Shown one piece after another: positions 1 to 7,060 of a DNA stretch of 64,000 nucleotides. Position 1 is the stretch's first letter; every line of letters begins with the position of its first letter. The stretch covers positions 3,968,001-4,032,000 of the forward strand of contig NZ_CP132291.1 of the NCBI RefSeq assembly GCF_044359855.1, read 5' to 3'. A model generated the notes under the pieces. The model saw only the letters and a list, made by a program, of their open reading frames with translations, did no database searches and was not told the origin of the DNA. This DNA is from Rummeliibacillus pycnus_A. Its GTDB lineage: Bacteria > Bacillota > Bacilli > Bacillales_A > Planococcaceae. The translations under genes and the position numbers were made by a program.

Positions 1-1
1 T

Positions 2-640
2 ACAGCTTCATCTGGAGTATATAGCCTAGTATTCAACGAAGCACCAACAATCAGTGGTTCAGATACAAATGTTGGTCAAAAAACAGACCCATTCACATAC
101 GATTACACAGTCAATGATGCTAATAGCACAGACAACTTAACAATCACAGAAAAAGCTAATGGAGTTACAATTCGTACCATTACAAATGCTGTGCGTGGTC
201 AGAAATACACAGCTGACTTATCCAGTGTGTGGAAGCAAATGCCAGTTAATACAGCAACTACACTTACTATAACTGTGAGTGATGGTTCTTTATCAACCAC
301 ACGAACAATCACATTTACACGTAAGGAAGATAGAGTAGTTGCATACTTTAAACCGGCAAGTCTTATACCTGAATCAGTTCAACCTTTGGAAGTATTAGTT
401 CGAGTGATCCGTACCATTGCAACAAATGCAGATTTTAAAATATTCATTTGTAATAACGGATTAGATACTTCGCCTACTTGGGAAGATGTAACATCGGCAG
501 TATTAGCAGGGGAAGCATACAAGTTCACAAACCGAATGAAAACAGCTGAAAATTATGCAGTCAACGTAAAAATCCAAGTCCTTAAAAATACAGCTAGTAC
601 TTATAGCTATATTAAGGCTCTTGGATTTTCTTATATTTAG
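2..640 (+). CDS. Phage tail structural protein (partial, 5' end outside window)
   Basis: The reading frame is open from the first bases of the window to a stop at 640, so only the C-terminal ~212 residues are present. The visible part is rich in Thr, Ser and Asn with beta-strand-like alternation, as in Ig-like or tail-fibre repeat domains of phage tail proteins. It is followed directly by a small ORF and an XkdX gene, an order usual at the end of siphovirus tail modules. The virion role is inferred from context and composition; no catalytic motif is visible. Confidence 0.6.
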   Translation, partial: TASSGVYSLVFNEAPTISGSDTNVGQKTDPFTYDYTVNDANSTDNLTITEKANGVTIRTITNAVRGQKYTADLSSVWKQMPVNTATTLTITVSDGSLSTTRTITFTRKEDRVVAYFKPASLIPESVQPLEVLVRVIRTIATNADFKIFICNNGLDTSPTWEDVTSAVLAGEAYKFTNRMKTAENYAVNVKIQVLKNTASTYSYIKALGFSYI

Positions 641-655
641 AAAGGCGGTGTGACT

Positions 656-868
656 ATGTTACAAGTTATTAAGAAGAAAGATTTGTTTGAATTTAGAATA
701 GAAAAAGAGCAAGAACAACAAAAAGAACAAGGTATTGAGAACACACAAAATGATGTAGCAACAATGGTATTTGAATCTATGCAAGACAAAATGAAAATTA
801 GCCAATTGGAAACGGATCTTGGAAATGCAGTAATTGAAATTATGAATCTAAAAATGGGAGCGATGTAA
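656..868 (+). CDS. Small phage tail-module protein, unknown function
   Basis: This encodes 70 residues starting at the ATG that follows AAAGGCGGTG (641-650); a GTG at 650 overlaps that ribosome site and is less likely. The protein is charged and helical, with a Gln/Glu/Lys-rich stretch (residues ~15-28) suggesting a coiled coil. It lies 15 bases after the tail gene and 1 base before the XkdX gene, so it belongs to the late tail operon. Small proteins here in B. subtilis PBSX-like phages are mostly uncharacterised, and I assign no function. Confidence 0.6.
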   Translation: MLQVIKKKDLFEFRIEKEQEQQKEQGIENTQNDVATMVFESMQDKMKISQLETDLGNAVIEIMNLKMGAM

Positions 869-869
869 C

Positions 870-1013
870 ATGTGGTACAATACAGTGAAAAGATTTTATG
901 ATTTGAAACACCCTTTATATACTGATGAAAGTCTTAAAGGGTTTGTAGTAACGAATATGATTTCTACAGAACAGTATGAGATAATTACAAGTATTGAATA
1001 TGTAGCTCAGTAA
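870..1013 (+). CDS. XkdX family phage protein
   Basis: This 47-residue ORF begins MWYNTVKRFYDLKHPLY and contains an ISTEQYEIITSIEY segment, the usual XkdX pattern (W-x-N-x-x-K-x-F-Y at the start, T-x-E-Q-Y-x-x-I near the end). XkdX proteins are tiny conserved members of PBSX/SPbeta-type tail modules whose exact role is not known. The start ATG overlaps the sequence right after the upstream stop, consistent with translational coupling. Below usual gene-finder length, but the family match is clear. Confidence 0.75.
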   Translation: MWYNTVKRFYDLKHPLYTDESLKGFVVTNMISTEQYEIITSIEYVAQ

Positions 1014-1060
1014 ACGCAGTCAATCGATTAGCGTTATTTTTATTGTCAAAAGTAGCTGAA

Positions 1061-1112
1061 ATTTATCAAAGGTAAACTCTTCCGCTTTGTCGAAGTTTAG
1101 AGATAGAGAGGA
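1061..1112 (+). promoter_or_regulatory. Conserved prophage leader motif, copy A
   Basis: About 50 bases ending in a GAGAGGAG ribosome site immediately before the 1113 start. Almost the same sequence recurs at 3777-3831 before a different gene. Shared blocks include AAAGGTAAACTCTTCC, CTTTGTCGAA and AGATAGAGAGGAG. The function is unknown; it may be a promoter/leader cassette for cargo genes. Confidence 0.5.
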
Positions 1113-1685
1113 GTGAGTATAATAGACAGCGAAATTAAAGTCGAAAAAAACATTTCAAACTTTACTAGTTCAGTAAGAATAGCTATAAAGAATGAGAATT
1201 GGTATGCAGCTTTAACAACAGCTTTAACACTACCTGATATTTGTGGTGAATTGGAAAATCCAAAGTTATATTCAAGCAAAAGATATATTCAGTGGTTTGA
1301 TGAATATATGCTTTCTAAATATACTGTTGAGACACAAGGTCAACAAGAAGTTCATTTAAATGGAAATGATGCCTATGCCCTAAGATGCTCTTATTTGCAT
1401 GGCGGTTCTGCAGATATTAGTGACCAGGATAAACAAAAGGTGCTTTCACAGTTTATATTTATGGCCCCAAAGATAGTAGATGGAGAATTCAAAGGTTCAC
1501 ACAATAATAGAGTTAATACTAGTTTAATATTAAGAGTAGATAGATTTTGTGAAGATGTATGTACTGCTATAGAATCATGGGTTTTGAAAAATAAAGCAAA
1601 ATCAGAGATTCAAAACAGGGTATCAAATATGGTAAATATCCATGAAGGTAGTGTTATAGTTGATGGAGTTTTAATAGAATTATAA
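1113..1685 (+). CDS. HEPN-like prophage cargo protein (putative)
   Basis: This encodes 190 residues from a GTG start placed after GAGAGGAG. It is mainly alpha-helical and carries R91-C-S-Y-L-H96, an R-x4-H arrangement as in HEPN-domain ribonucleases, followed by GG. HEPN proteins are commonly RNA-cutting toxins or abortive-infection effectors. The gene lies between XkdX and the Gp37-like tail gene, has its own leader and its own terminator, and so looks like an inserted cargo (moron) unit rather than a structural gene. The HEPN call rests on one motif and predicted helicity, so nuclease activity is inference; a fold-only HEPN or an unrelated helical protein remains possible. Confidence 0.45.
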   Translation: MSIIDSEIKVEKNISNFTSSVRIAIKNENWYAALTTALTLPDICGELENPKLYSSKRYIQWFDEYMLSKYTVETQGQQEVHLNGNDAYALRCSYLHGGSADISDQDKQKVLSQFIFMAPKIVDGEFKGSHNNRVNTSLILRVDRFCEDVCTAIESWVLKNKAKSEIQNRVSNMVNIHEGSVIVDGVLIEL

Positions 1686-1700
1686 CAATTATTATTTGTA

Positions 1701-1728
1701 AAAGCACACTCAAATGGGTGTGCTTTTT
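1701..1728 (+). terminator. Rho-independent terminator after HEPN-like gene
   Basis: Stem AAAGCACACTC paired with GGTGTGCTTT around a short loop, then a T run. It separates the cargo gene from the tail gene at 1790. Confidence 0.8.
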
Positions 1729-1789
1729 ATATGCCTTCCACAGTTATTGTGATGGGTATTAATTTTGCAATAATGAGGTGAGGTGTGTC

Positions 1790-2974
1790 ATGTTATCACT
1801 AAGAATCATAGACCTAGAATTTAATCTAATCGATGAACTAACCAAATATGAATCTTTACAGCTTACCCGTAAACACCATGAAATCGGTGATGTTGAGCTT
1901 AAAATCAATCGGTATATGCGAGGCGCAAGTGAGCTAATAAAAGATAGGATCATATTTCCACATAACCAGTTGCACAAGGTATATCAGATTAAGCATCGAG
2001 AAATAGAGCTCGATGAAAACGGAAAGGAGACAGAGAACTGGATCATCAAAGCAAAACCGTTGAAAGCATGGCTTACTCAACGACTGATTCTACCGCCAGA
2101 TGGTAAATCGAATGATGTAATCAACGATAGTGCGGAAACGGTCATGAAGCACTATGTAAATGTTTGTGCTGTTAATACAGTTGATGCAAAACGAAAAATC
2201 CCTAATCTAGTTATTGCTCCTGACCAAAAACGAGGAGATACAATTAATCGCTCAGCCCGTTTCGATGTCCTTTCTGATGAAATGACTACTATATCACAAC
2301 AGAGCGGTTTGGGTTGGAACATCAGCGTAGACCTAAAAAATAAACAGTTTGTATTTGATGTGGTAGAAGGTGTTAACAGGGTTGCAATTCAACGGGATAA
2401 TCCACCTGTCATTTTTTCTCCTGAGTTTAATAGTCTTAAATCGATGGGATACACTGAATCTTATCTTGATTACAAAAACATGGCTTATGTTGCTGGTCAA
2501 GGTGAGGGAGTTGAAAGGCGTATCATTACGATTGGTGATACTGAAACAGGTTTAGATCGCTATGAATTATTCGTTGATGCTCGAGATGTTGAAGAGGTTA
2601 CTCAAGAAGACGGTACAGATGAAAGTGGTATGTCTACGACAGTAGATGTACCAAGACCAACTGCAGATATTGAAGCTGATTTAAGAGACCGAGGCAATGA
2701 GAAATTAGATGAGTATAAACAAGAAATTTACATGGAAGGACAAATCCTTACAAAGTCACCATTTGTTTATGAAAGAGATTGGGATTTAGGTGATATTACC
2801 ACACAGAAAAATAAAGACTGGGGTATTACCATGGACGCTCGTATAACCGAAGTAAAAGAGATCTACGAAGAATCAGGAATGCGTATCGAAGTAGTGTTTG
2901 ATAAAGATAAGCCTGATTTTATCAGTATATTGAAACGTAAATTTAATTCATTAAATCCAGTAGTTAAACGATAG
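1790..2974 (+). CDS. Siphovirus ReqiPepy6 Gp37-like tail protein
   Basis: This 394-residue protein starts at the ATG after TGAGGTGAGG. It opens with LRIIDLEFNLIDELTKYESL and the RKHHEIGDVELKINRY segment that I associate with Gp37-like proteins, a family found near the tail tip of many Gram-positive siphophages and annotated as siphovirus ReqiPepy6 Gp37-like. The C-terminal ~100 residues (WDLGDITTQKNKDWG) fit the same family. It probably builds the tail-tip/baseplate region. Its place after the HEPN-like cargo suggests that cargo split the tail operon. Confidence 0.75.
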   Translation: MLSLRIIDLEFNLIDELTKYESLQLTRKHHEIGDVELKINRYMRGASELIKDRIIFPHNQLHKVYQIKHREIELDENGKETENWIIKAKPLKAWLTQRLILPPDGKSNDVINDSAETVMKHYVNVCAVNTVDAKRKIPNLVIAPDQKRGDTINRSARFDVLSDEMTTISQQSGLGWNISVDLKNKQFVFDVVEGVNRVAIQRDNPPVIFSPEFNSLKSMGYTESYLDYKNMAYVAGQGEGVERRIITIGDTETGLDRYELFVDARDVEEVTQEDGTDESGMSTTVDVPRPTADIEADLRDRGNEKLDEYKQEIYMEGQILTKSPFVYERDWDLGDITTQKNKDWGITMDARITEVKEIYEESGMRIEVVFDKDKPDFISILKRKFNSLNPVVKR

Positions 2975-3063
2975 CCGATAAGTCTTTTTTATTTTTTGGG
3001 AAACATCTATAATTAAATTACACTTCAATTTTTGATTGAAAACAGTATAAGGAGGGGAAGATA

Positions 3064-3354
3064 TTGAAAGTATTAAGAACAACTTATATTAATTTAACAA
3101 AAGTTCAAACCATCCAATTTCCGTTTAACCATGAATTTTTAGGGATTAAATTAGATGGTGATTTAGTAAAAGTAGCCTATATTGAAAATCAAATTCAAGA
3201 TGGTTTTTGTGATATGGAATTCCGAATCTATCAACCTAATGAAGTGATTGATTTTGACTCAAATTCGTATGCATACATTGGACTAATAGAACACAATGAT
3301 CTAGACTATCATGTTTTTTGCAAAAATGTTCGTCAAATTCAAGATTTTAGATAA
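3064..3354 (+). CDS. Small phage protein, unknown
   Basis: This encodes 96 residues with a TTG start just after a strong AAGGAGGGGAAG site. It is an acidic, beta-rich soluble protein without membrane segments or recognised motifs. The local style (short, own ribosome site, in a prophage tail region) fits an accessory late gene. I cannot assign a family with confidence. Confidence 0.55.
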   Translation: MKVLRTTYINLTKVQTIQFPFNHEFLGIKLDGDLVKVAYIENQIQDGFCDMEFRIYQPNEVIDFDSNSYAYIGLIEHNDLDYHVFCKNVRQIQDFR

Positions 3355-3454
3355 GCTATGATCTGAAAGTACATGTAGACTTTCGATTGAATGTCAGGAA
3401 CATGATGAGCAACAAACTTAGTCAATCGACTAGCGTCATTTTTATTATCTGAAA

Positions 3455-3489
3455 GGAGCAGACAGTTTATACTGAATGCTCTTTTTCTT
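3455..3489 (+). terminator. Terminator of tail segment
   Basis: GGAGCA ... TGCTC stem followed by TTTTTCTTTT. It lies about 100 bases after the 96-residue ORF. Confidence 0.55.
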
Positions 3490-3542
3490 TTACTTATTTA
3501 TTAATAAATTCATACAAAGGAAACGTAAAATTAAAGTGTTTC

Positions 3543-3665
3543 CTATCGACTTGATAAAACTTGTTCTTTGATGATGGAATAATTATAAAGATCACTTAAA
3601 GTAGTTACTTCAACTTCATCAAGTTCAAATAGTGCTATAGGCGTTTCTTGAATGATAATATTCAT
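3543..3665 (-). CDS. Possible 40-residue protein on the opposite strand
   Basis: A minus-strand ORF reads MNIIIQETPIALFELDEVEV and ends TAG at 3543. A GGATGTG sequence sits 5 bases upstream of the ATG. The protein would be acidic and soluble. It is the only coding-looking feature in the 3490-3776 gap, but the length is short and no family is recognised, so it may be fortuitous. Confidence 0.3.
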   Translation of the reverse strand: MNIIIQETPIALFELDEVEVTTLSDLYNYSIIKEQVLSSR

Positions 3666-3776
3666 GTATTCACATCCGTTTATAGTAAAGAAAACATAAC
3701 AGACAAAGATTTAAATTAACAAGCACAATTATGTACAAGAGGTGAAATATAAATAAATTATCAGTAACAAACGTAA

Positions 3777-3831
3777 TTTACTAAAGGTAAACTCTTCCTC
3801 TTTGTCGAAATTTAGTAGATAGAGAGGAGAT
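3777..3831 (+). promoter_or_regulatory. Conserved prophage leader motif, copy B
   Basis: Second copy of the leader at 1061-1112, again ending in AGATAGAGAGGAG just upstream of a start codon (3841). Differences are scattered single bases, so the element is conserved as a unit while the downstream gene differs. Confidence 0.5.
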
Positions 3832-3840
3832 GAATTTTTT

Positions 3841-3996
3841 ATGACTTCGGAAAGAGAACTTCAAAAGATGTTAGAAAATGAAATTATTAAAATAGTAAAT
3901 AAAGAAAATGAAAAATTGCAAAAAGAAATTGATTCGTTGAAACAACGAGTAGTTGCATTAGAAAAGAAAGATGATAAAAGAACGAAATTTATTTAA
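3841..3996 (+). CDS. Small coiled-coil prophage protein
   Basis: A 51-residue ORF starting ATG ACT TCG GAA, with GAGAGGAGATG 10-12 bases upstream. Residues 5-45 show heptad-like spacing of Leu, Ile and Val in a Lys/Glu-rich helix, so a coiled coil is likely. It is preceded by leader copy B and followed closely by the 4037 gene, suggesting a two-gene cargo unit ending at the 4521 terminator. Function unknown. Confidence 0.5.
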   Translation: MTSERELQKMLENEIIKIVNKENEKLQKEIDSLKQRVVALEKKDDKRTKFI

Positions 3997-4036
3997 GAGA
4001 TAGTATTTCAAAAGTTAGGATATGAGGTGTTAAAAA

Positions 4037-4513
4037 ATGCTAGTCATAGTAGATGGTGTTCATTTTGATGGCATTAATGTTTTAATTTCTAATAAAGAAG
4101 AACAGGGAGAAATTAAAGTAATTGAATTTTCTTTAATTGTAAATGGAGAATCTGAAAAGAAATTATATGAAAACTCTCTTGGATCTGGAATTGTTGAAAT
4201 AAAAATCCCTGAAAAAGAAATTGAAATAAAAGCTAAAAGAAACGTATATTCATATTCTTACCAAAAAGATAATTTCGGAAATAAGAAGTATGAACTTAAT
4301 GTAACATACGAAGAAACAGACGGAAAAGAACCATGGTCGCTTCAAGTAGGACAATCAGTGGTTAGTATGATAAACTGGACAGAAATAACCGCATTGTTTG
4401 AGTTATTGGAGTCAAAAAATCTTATAACAAAAGAAGAATTTACTGAAAAAATAAAAATTGTAAAAGAAAGAGATTCTGAAAAAATGCATAATTATCTTTT
4501 TAAAGGAAAATAA
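4037..4513 (+). CDS. Prophage protein, unknown
   Basis: This encodes 158 residues from ATG after GAGGTG. Residues 1-110 have alternating hydrophobic and charged residues as in a beta-sandwich or immunoglobulin-like fold, and the last ~45 residues form a Lys/Glu-rich helical tail. It could be a small tail decoration or cargo protein. A terminator directly follows. No recognised family. Confidence 0.5.
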   Translation: MLVIVDGVHFDGINVLISNKEEQGEIKVIEFSLIVNGESEKKLYENSLGSGIVEIKIPEKEIEIKAKRNVYSYSYQKDNFGNKKYELNVTYEETDGKEPWSLQVGQSVVSMINWTEITALFELLESKNLITKEEFTEKIKIVKERDSEKMHNYLFKGK

Positions 4514-4520
4514 ATTTACA

Positions 4521-4546
4521 AAACACATCCAATTGGGTGTGTTTTT
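4521..4546 (+). terminator. Rho-independent terminator
   Basis: AACACATCC / GGGTGTGTT stem with a TTTTT tail, directly after the 158-residue ORF. Confidence 0.7.
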
Positions 4547-4561
4547 ATATAAAATTTTTTT

Positions 4562-4588
4562 AGCGTATCTATGAGGATGCGTTTTTAT
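4562..4588 (+). terminator. Weak second terminator
   Basis: CGTATC pairs with GATGCG (one wobble), followed by TTTTTATT, immediately before the lysis module. Confidence 0.4.
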
Positions 4589-4641
4589 TATGCCAAAAAT
4601 CAAATTAGCCTTTTTACGGCTCATAAAAGTAGGTGCAGTCA

Positions 4642-4896
4642 ATGGATGTAACAGCAGCAAGCGAAATAGCAACAAGCCAATTCGTGTGGTCTATATTATG
4701 TATAGCATTAGTGATATACGTCATGAAGCAATCAGAAAAACGTGAAAACAAACTTATGCATCATCTGGAACGCTCTGATGAATCGCAAGAGAAAACAGCA
4801 ATTGCATTAGAAGGTATTAATCGAAGTTTAACATCACTAGAAAGTCGTGTGGATCGCATCGAAAAATACTCAGTAGAAAAGGATGATGTAAAATGA
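4642..4896 (+). CDS. BhlA/UviB-type holin-like peptide
   Basis: This 84-residue protein has one N-terminal membrane segment (~10-30, FVWSILCIALVIYVM) followed by a charged helical region with heptads (LEGINRSLTSLESRVDRIE). That is the layout of BhlA/UviB/XhlA-like small proteins beside phage holins. The ATG at 4642 is chosen over a GTG at 4633 because a GGTG ribosome site lies before it. Its stop overlaps the start of the next gene by 4 bases, so the two are coupled. It probably helps membrane permeabilisation during lysis. Confidence 0.7.
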   Translation: MDVTAASEIATSQFVWSILCIALVIYVMKQSEKRENKLMHHLERSDESQEKTAIALEGINRSLTSLESRVDRIEKYSVEKDDVK

Positions 4897-5144
4897 CAAA
4901 AGAAAAGTTAAAACAATATATTGCACTTTTTGGAGGATTGCTATCAGCAATCCTTTTATTTTTGCAATCAATTGGAATTGGATTTACTTGGTATACGAAA
5001 GAATCTATCGGTGCTTTTGTGAATGTTCTAATAGCTGCAGTACCTTTCATCTTAGTCATTTATGGAGTTTGGAAGAATAGTTATATCGTAACAAAACAAG
5101 CACGTGAACAAGAACAACACTTAAAAGAAAAGGGGTTAAAATAA
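4893..5144 (+). CDS. Phage holin
   Basis: This 83-residue protein has two hydrophobic segments (~8-28 and ~44-62) joined by a short turn and a charged C-terminal tail (KQAREQEQHLKEKG), a typical two-span holin layout resembling SPP1/phiLC3-type holins. It would form membrane lesions that release the endolysin encoded next. It starts within the end of the BhlA-like gene and is followed 1 base later by the endolysin gene. Confidence 0.75.
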   Translation: MTKEKLKQYIALFGGLLSAILLFLQSIGIGFTWYTKESIGAFVNVLIAAVPFILVIYGVWKNSYIVTKQAREQEQHLKEKGLK

Positions 5145-5145
5145 T

Positions 5146-5955
5146 ATGGGGAAAATCGTAGATATCTCAAAATGGCAACCAAACGCTGATTACAAGGCTT
5201 TAGCTACTGACTGTGACCTAGCAATCCTACGAGTACAGGATGGATCTACAACAAAAGATTTGGTTTATCAAACCCATGCAAATGGTTGCGATAAATACAA
5301 AATTCCTTTTGGTGTCTATGCTTTCACACGTTTTATTAGTGTTGAGGATGCTAAAGTTGAAGCTAGAGACTTTTATAATCGTGCTACAGCTGGTGGACAC
5401 AAACCGAAGTTCTTTGTTGCCGATGTAGAAGTGGCAACTATGAAAGATATGAGAGCAGGTACCAATGCATTTATTGCAGAACTGCGAAAACAAGGAGCTA
5501 AAAAAATCGGTATTTATGTAGCTCATCATCTATACGATTCATTCAACTTAGACTATTCAAAATCAGACTTTGTATGGATTCCACGTTATGCTGCAGATGG
5601 TAAATCTATAATTGAACCTAAGTATCCTTGTGATTTACATCAATATACGGATAAAGGAACAATTGCAGGAATTAATGGAGGAGTGGACTTAAATCGATTA
5701 ACAGGTAGCAAATCGCTTAAATGGTTTACTGGTGAGGAAAAAGTCACTCAAGTAAGTAAACCTGTAAAAACATCTTCCACTACCAATAAGACAACAAATA
5801 ACAAAGTAAAGAATACCATCTATACAGTGAAATCAGGAGATACTTTAAGCGCTATTGCTCACAATAACAATTCAACTGTTGCAAAGCTTCAAGCATTGAA
5901 CGGAATAAAAAATCCAAATCTAATTTATGCTGGTCAGAAAATTAAATTGAAATAA
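5146..5955 (+). CDS. Endolysin: GH25 muramidase with LysM domain
   Basis: This 269-residue protein cleaves peptidoglycan glycan strands at phage lysis. The GH25 domain spans ~1-195: VDISKWQPNADY at the start, the DVEV acid pair (FVADVEV) in the middle, and HQYTDKGTIAGINGGVDLNR near its end. A Ser/Thr/Asn-Lys linker follows, and then one LysM wall-binding domain (~224-269, YTVKSGDTLSAIA ... IYAGQKIKL). There is no signal peptide, consistent with holin-dependent release. It is the last gene of the lysis cassette. Confidence 0.92.
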   Translation: MGKIVDISKWQPNADYKALATDCDLAILRVQDGSTTKDLVYQTHANGCDKYKIPFGVYAFTRFISVEDAKVEARDFYNRATAGGHKPKFFVADVEVATMKDMRAGTNAFIAELRKQGAKKIGIYVAHHLYDSFNLDYSKSDFVWIPRYAADGKSIIEPKYPCDLHQYTDKGTIAGINGGVDLNRLTGSKSLKWFTGEEKVTQVSKPVKTSSTTNKTTNNKVKNTIYTVKSGDTLSAIAHNNNSTVAKLQALNGIKNPNLIYAGQKIKLK

Positions 5956-5963
5956 GTAGGTAA

Positions 5964-6000
5964 AAGCCCCTTACCAATATAGGCGAGGGGCTCATTTTTT
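5964..6000 (+). terminator. Terminator after endolysin (bidirectional)
   Basis: AGCCCCTTACC / GGCGAGGGGCT stem followed by ATTTTTT. Read on the other strand it also ends in a T-rich stretch, serving the convergent gene at 5999-6232. It resembles the terminator at 6978-7013. Confidence 0.75.
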
Positions 6001-6232
6001 AATTAGTTGGTTCAGGTCCATACCATTTCTCCATAGCCTTAACGGTTATAATCCATTCTCCCCGTTTTGCATCAGGTAGTTTAAAGTGCTTAATCAAACC
6101 TTCTTCTTTCAATTGTTGCAGTTCTACAGCCATTTTATTGGTTCGCCCCTTCAACCGTTCTTGCATTGTTGATGTAGGAATTCCCCACCGAAAGGCAGCT
6201 TCAGTCGGAGTCATATAATTATCAATGTCCAT
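5999..6232 (-). CDS. Small helix-turn-helix DNA-binding protein (phage type)
   Basis: This 77-residue protein starts MDIDNYMTPTEAAFRWGIPTS; the T-P-T-E-A-A-x-x-W-G-I-x-x-S-T pattern is a winged-helix/excisionase-like N-terminal helix-turn-helix. A WIITVKAMEKWYG C-terminus is also typical of small phage DNA-binding proteins. AAAGGAA precedes the start and overlaps the end of the upstream small ORF, so it is the last gene of a three-gene minus-strand operon (6544 to 5999). It may regulate lysogeny or excision; the exact role is inferred. Confidence 0.6.
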   Translation of the reverse strand: MDIDNYMTPTEAAFRWGIPTSTMQERLKGRTNKMAVELQQLKEEGLIKHFKLPDAKRGEWIITVKAMEKWYGPEPTN

Positions 6233-6236
6233 TTTC

Positions 6237-6371
6237 TTATTCCTTTCTTTTTAAAAGTTCTTTCTGCTCATTTAAGAGTTTTTTCTTTTGACGTTCATAA
6301 TACAGTCCTCTAAATTTCAATGCCAGAATTGCTAACCAAAGAATCACAAGTATCGATAATAAAATTTTCAT
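6237..6371 (-). CDS. 44-residue single-span membrane protein
   Basis: The ORF reads MKILLSILVILWLAILALKF and then turns strongly basic (ERQKKKLLNEQKELLKRKE). One N-terminal membrane helix and a charged cytoplasmic tail are evident. Its stop lies a few bases before the start of the helix-turn-helix gene. The ribosome site is weak. It may be a small phage membrane effector; no family recognised. Confidence 0.45.
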   Translation of the reverse strand: MKILLSILVILWLAILALKFRGLYYERQKKKLLNEQKELLKRKE

Positions 6372-6406
6372 ATCATATATGGTATACTTAGAAAAGAGGG
6401 TGGGGA

Positions 6407-6544
6407 TTAACCCCCACGTCTCATTTTTCTGTTTTCTAGCCGTATCTTTTCAGCTTCTTGTTTACTCTTCGTTCCATCGTGCCAGATTTTTCGAAGTGTA
6501 ACTAAGCTGGTAAGTACGGCTATTATTGTTACTAAGTATTCCAC
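6407..6544 (-). CDS. 45-residue single-span membrane protein
   Basis: GTG start with an AAAGGCGGTGAATA site upstream. The protein begins VEYLVTIIAVLTSLVTL, one membrane helix, and ends with a Lys/Arg/Glu-rich tail. It is the first gene of the minus-strand operon that continues through 6237-6371 to 5999-6232. Two adjacent genes with the same 'one helix plus charged tail' layout suggest a paired membrane function, which I cannot name. Confidence 0.5.
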   Translation of the reverse strand: MEYLVTIIAVLTSLVTLRKIWHDGTKSKQEAEKIRLENRKMRRGG

Positions 6545-6569
6545 TTATTCACCGCCTTTCTATATACTA

Positions 6570-6598
6570 ATAATAACACATTATAACATGTTGTTCAA
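6570..6598 (-). promoter_or_regulatory. Sigma-A-type promoter with palindrome, minus strand
   Basis: On the minus strand TTGAAC (6593-6598), a 17-base spacer, then TATTAT (6570-6575), about 25 bases before the GTG at 6544. The spacer contains the palindrome AACATGTT, a plausible operator. Confidence 0.55.
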
Positions 6599-6698
6599 TA
6601 GTTTTACTGAAATTAATTTACTTATTTTCCATTTTAATTCTATATATAGAGGAATTAAGGCCTATTTATTGAATTATATAAATAGGAGGGGAGAGTGG

Positions 6699-6806
6699 AT
6701 GGAATATAATATTGAACAAATTAAATTAGAATTGCAATTACTTAGTGAAGAATTAAGAAAGCTTAAAAAAGAAATTATTGAAGTGCTTCAAAGTTTTAAT
6801 ACATAA
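6699..6806 (+). CDS. 35-residue helical peptide
   Basis: ATG after AGGAGGGGAG (6684-6692) encodes MEYNIEQIKLELQLLSEELR followed by KLKKEIIEVLQ, a single amphipathic helix with Leu/Ile heptads. The upstream in-frame ATG at 6588 has no ribosome site. It stands alone with no terminator directly behind it. Function unknown; the strong ribosome site argues that it is translated. Confidence 0.5.
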   Translation: MEYNIEQIKLELQLLSEELRKLKKEIIEVLQSFNT

Positions 6807-6977
6807 AAAATAATTAATATTTATCTAAATTAGGTGACCATCTTTGAACTTTAATATGGTTTTGCATAAGCTGTTATTAAGGTAATGGATAAGCTATATA
6901 TACAAATACTTTTTATATTTCATATTTATTACCTAAACAATTTTCTTTAACTTTCTTCCTTTTTTAAGCAGAAAAAA

Positions 6978-7013
6978 GCCCCTCACCTATATTAATGAGG
7001 GGTACATTTTTAT
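6978..7013 (-). terminator. Terminator for the 7061-7837 gene (bidirectional)
   Basis: CCCCTCA ... TGAGGGG stem. On the minus strand it is followed by CTTTTTTC, and on the plus strand by a weaker T-rich run. Confidence 0.7.
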
Positions 7014-7060
7014 TTAAGCGTATATATCATTATTTATCCTAAGAAAAGTAGATGCGGAAA

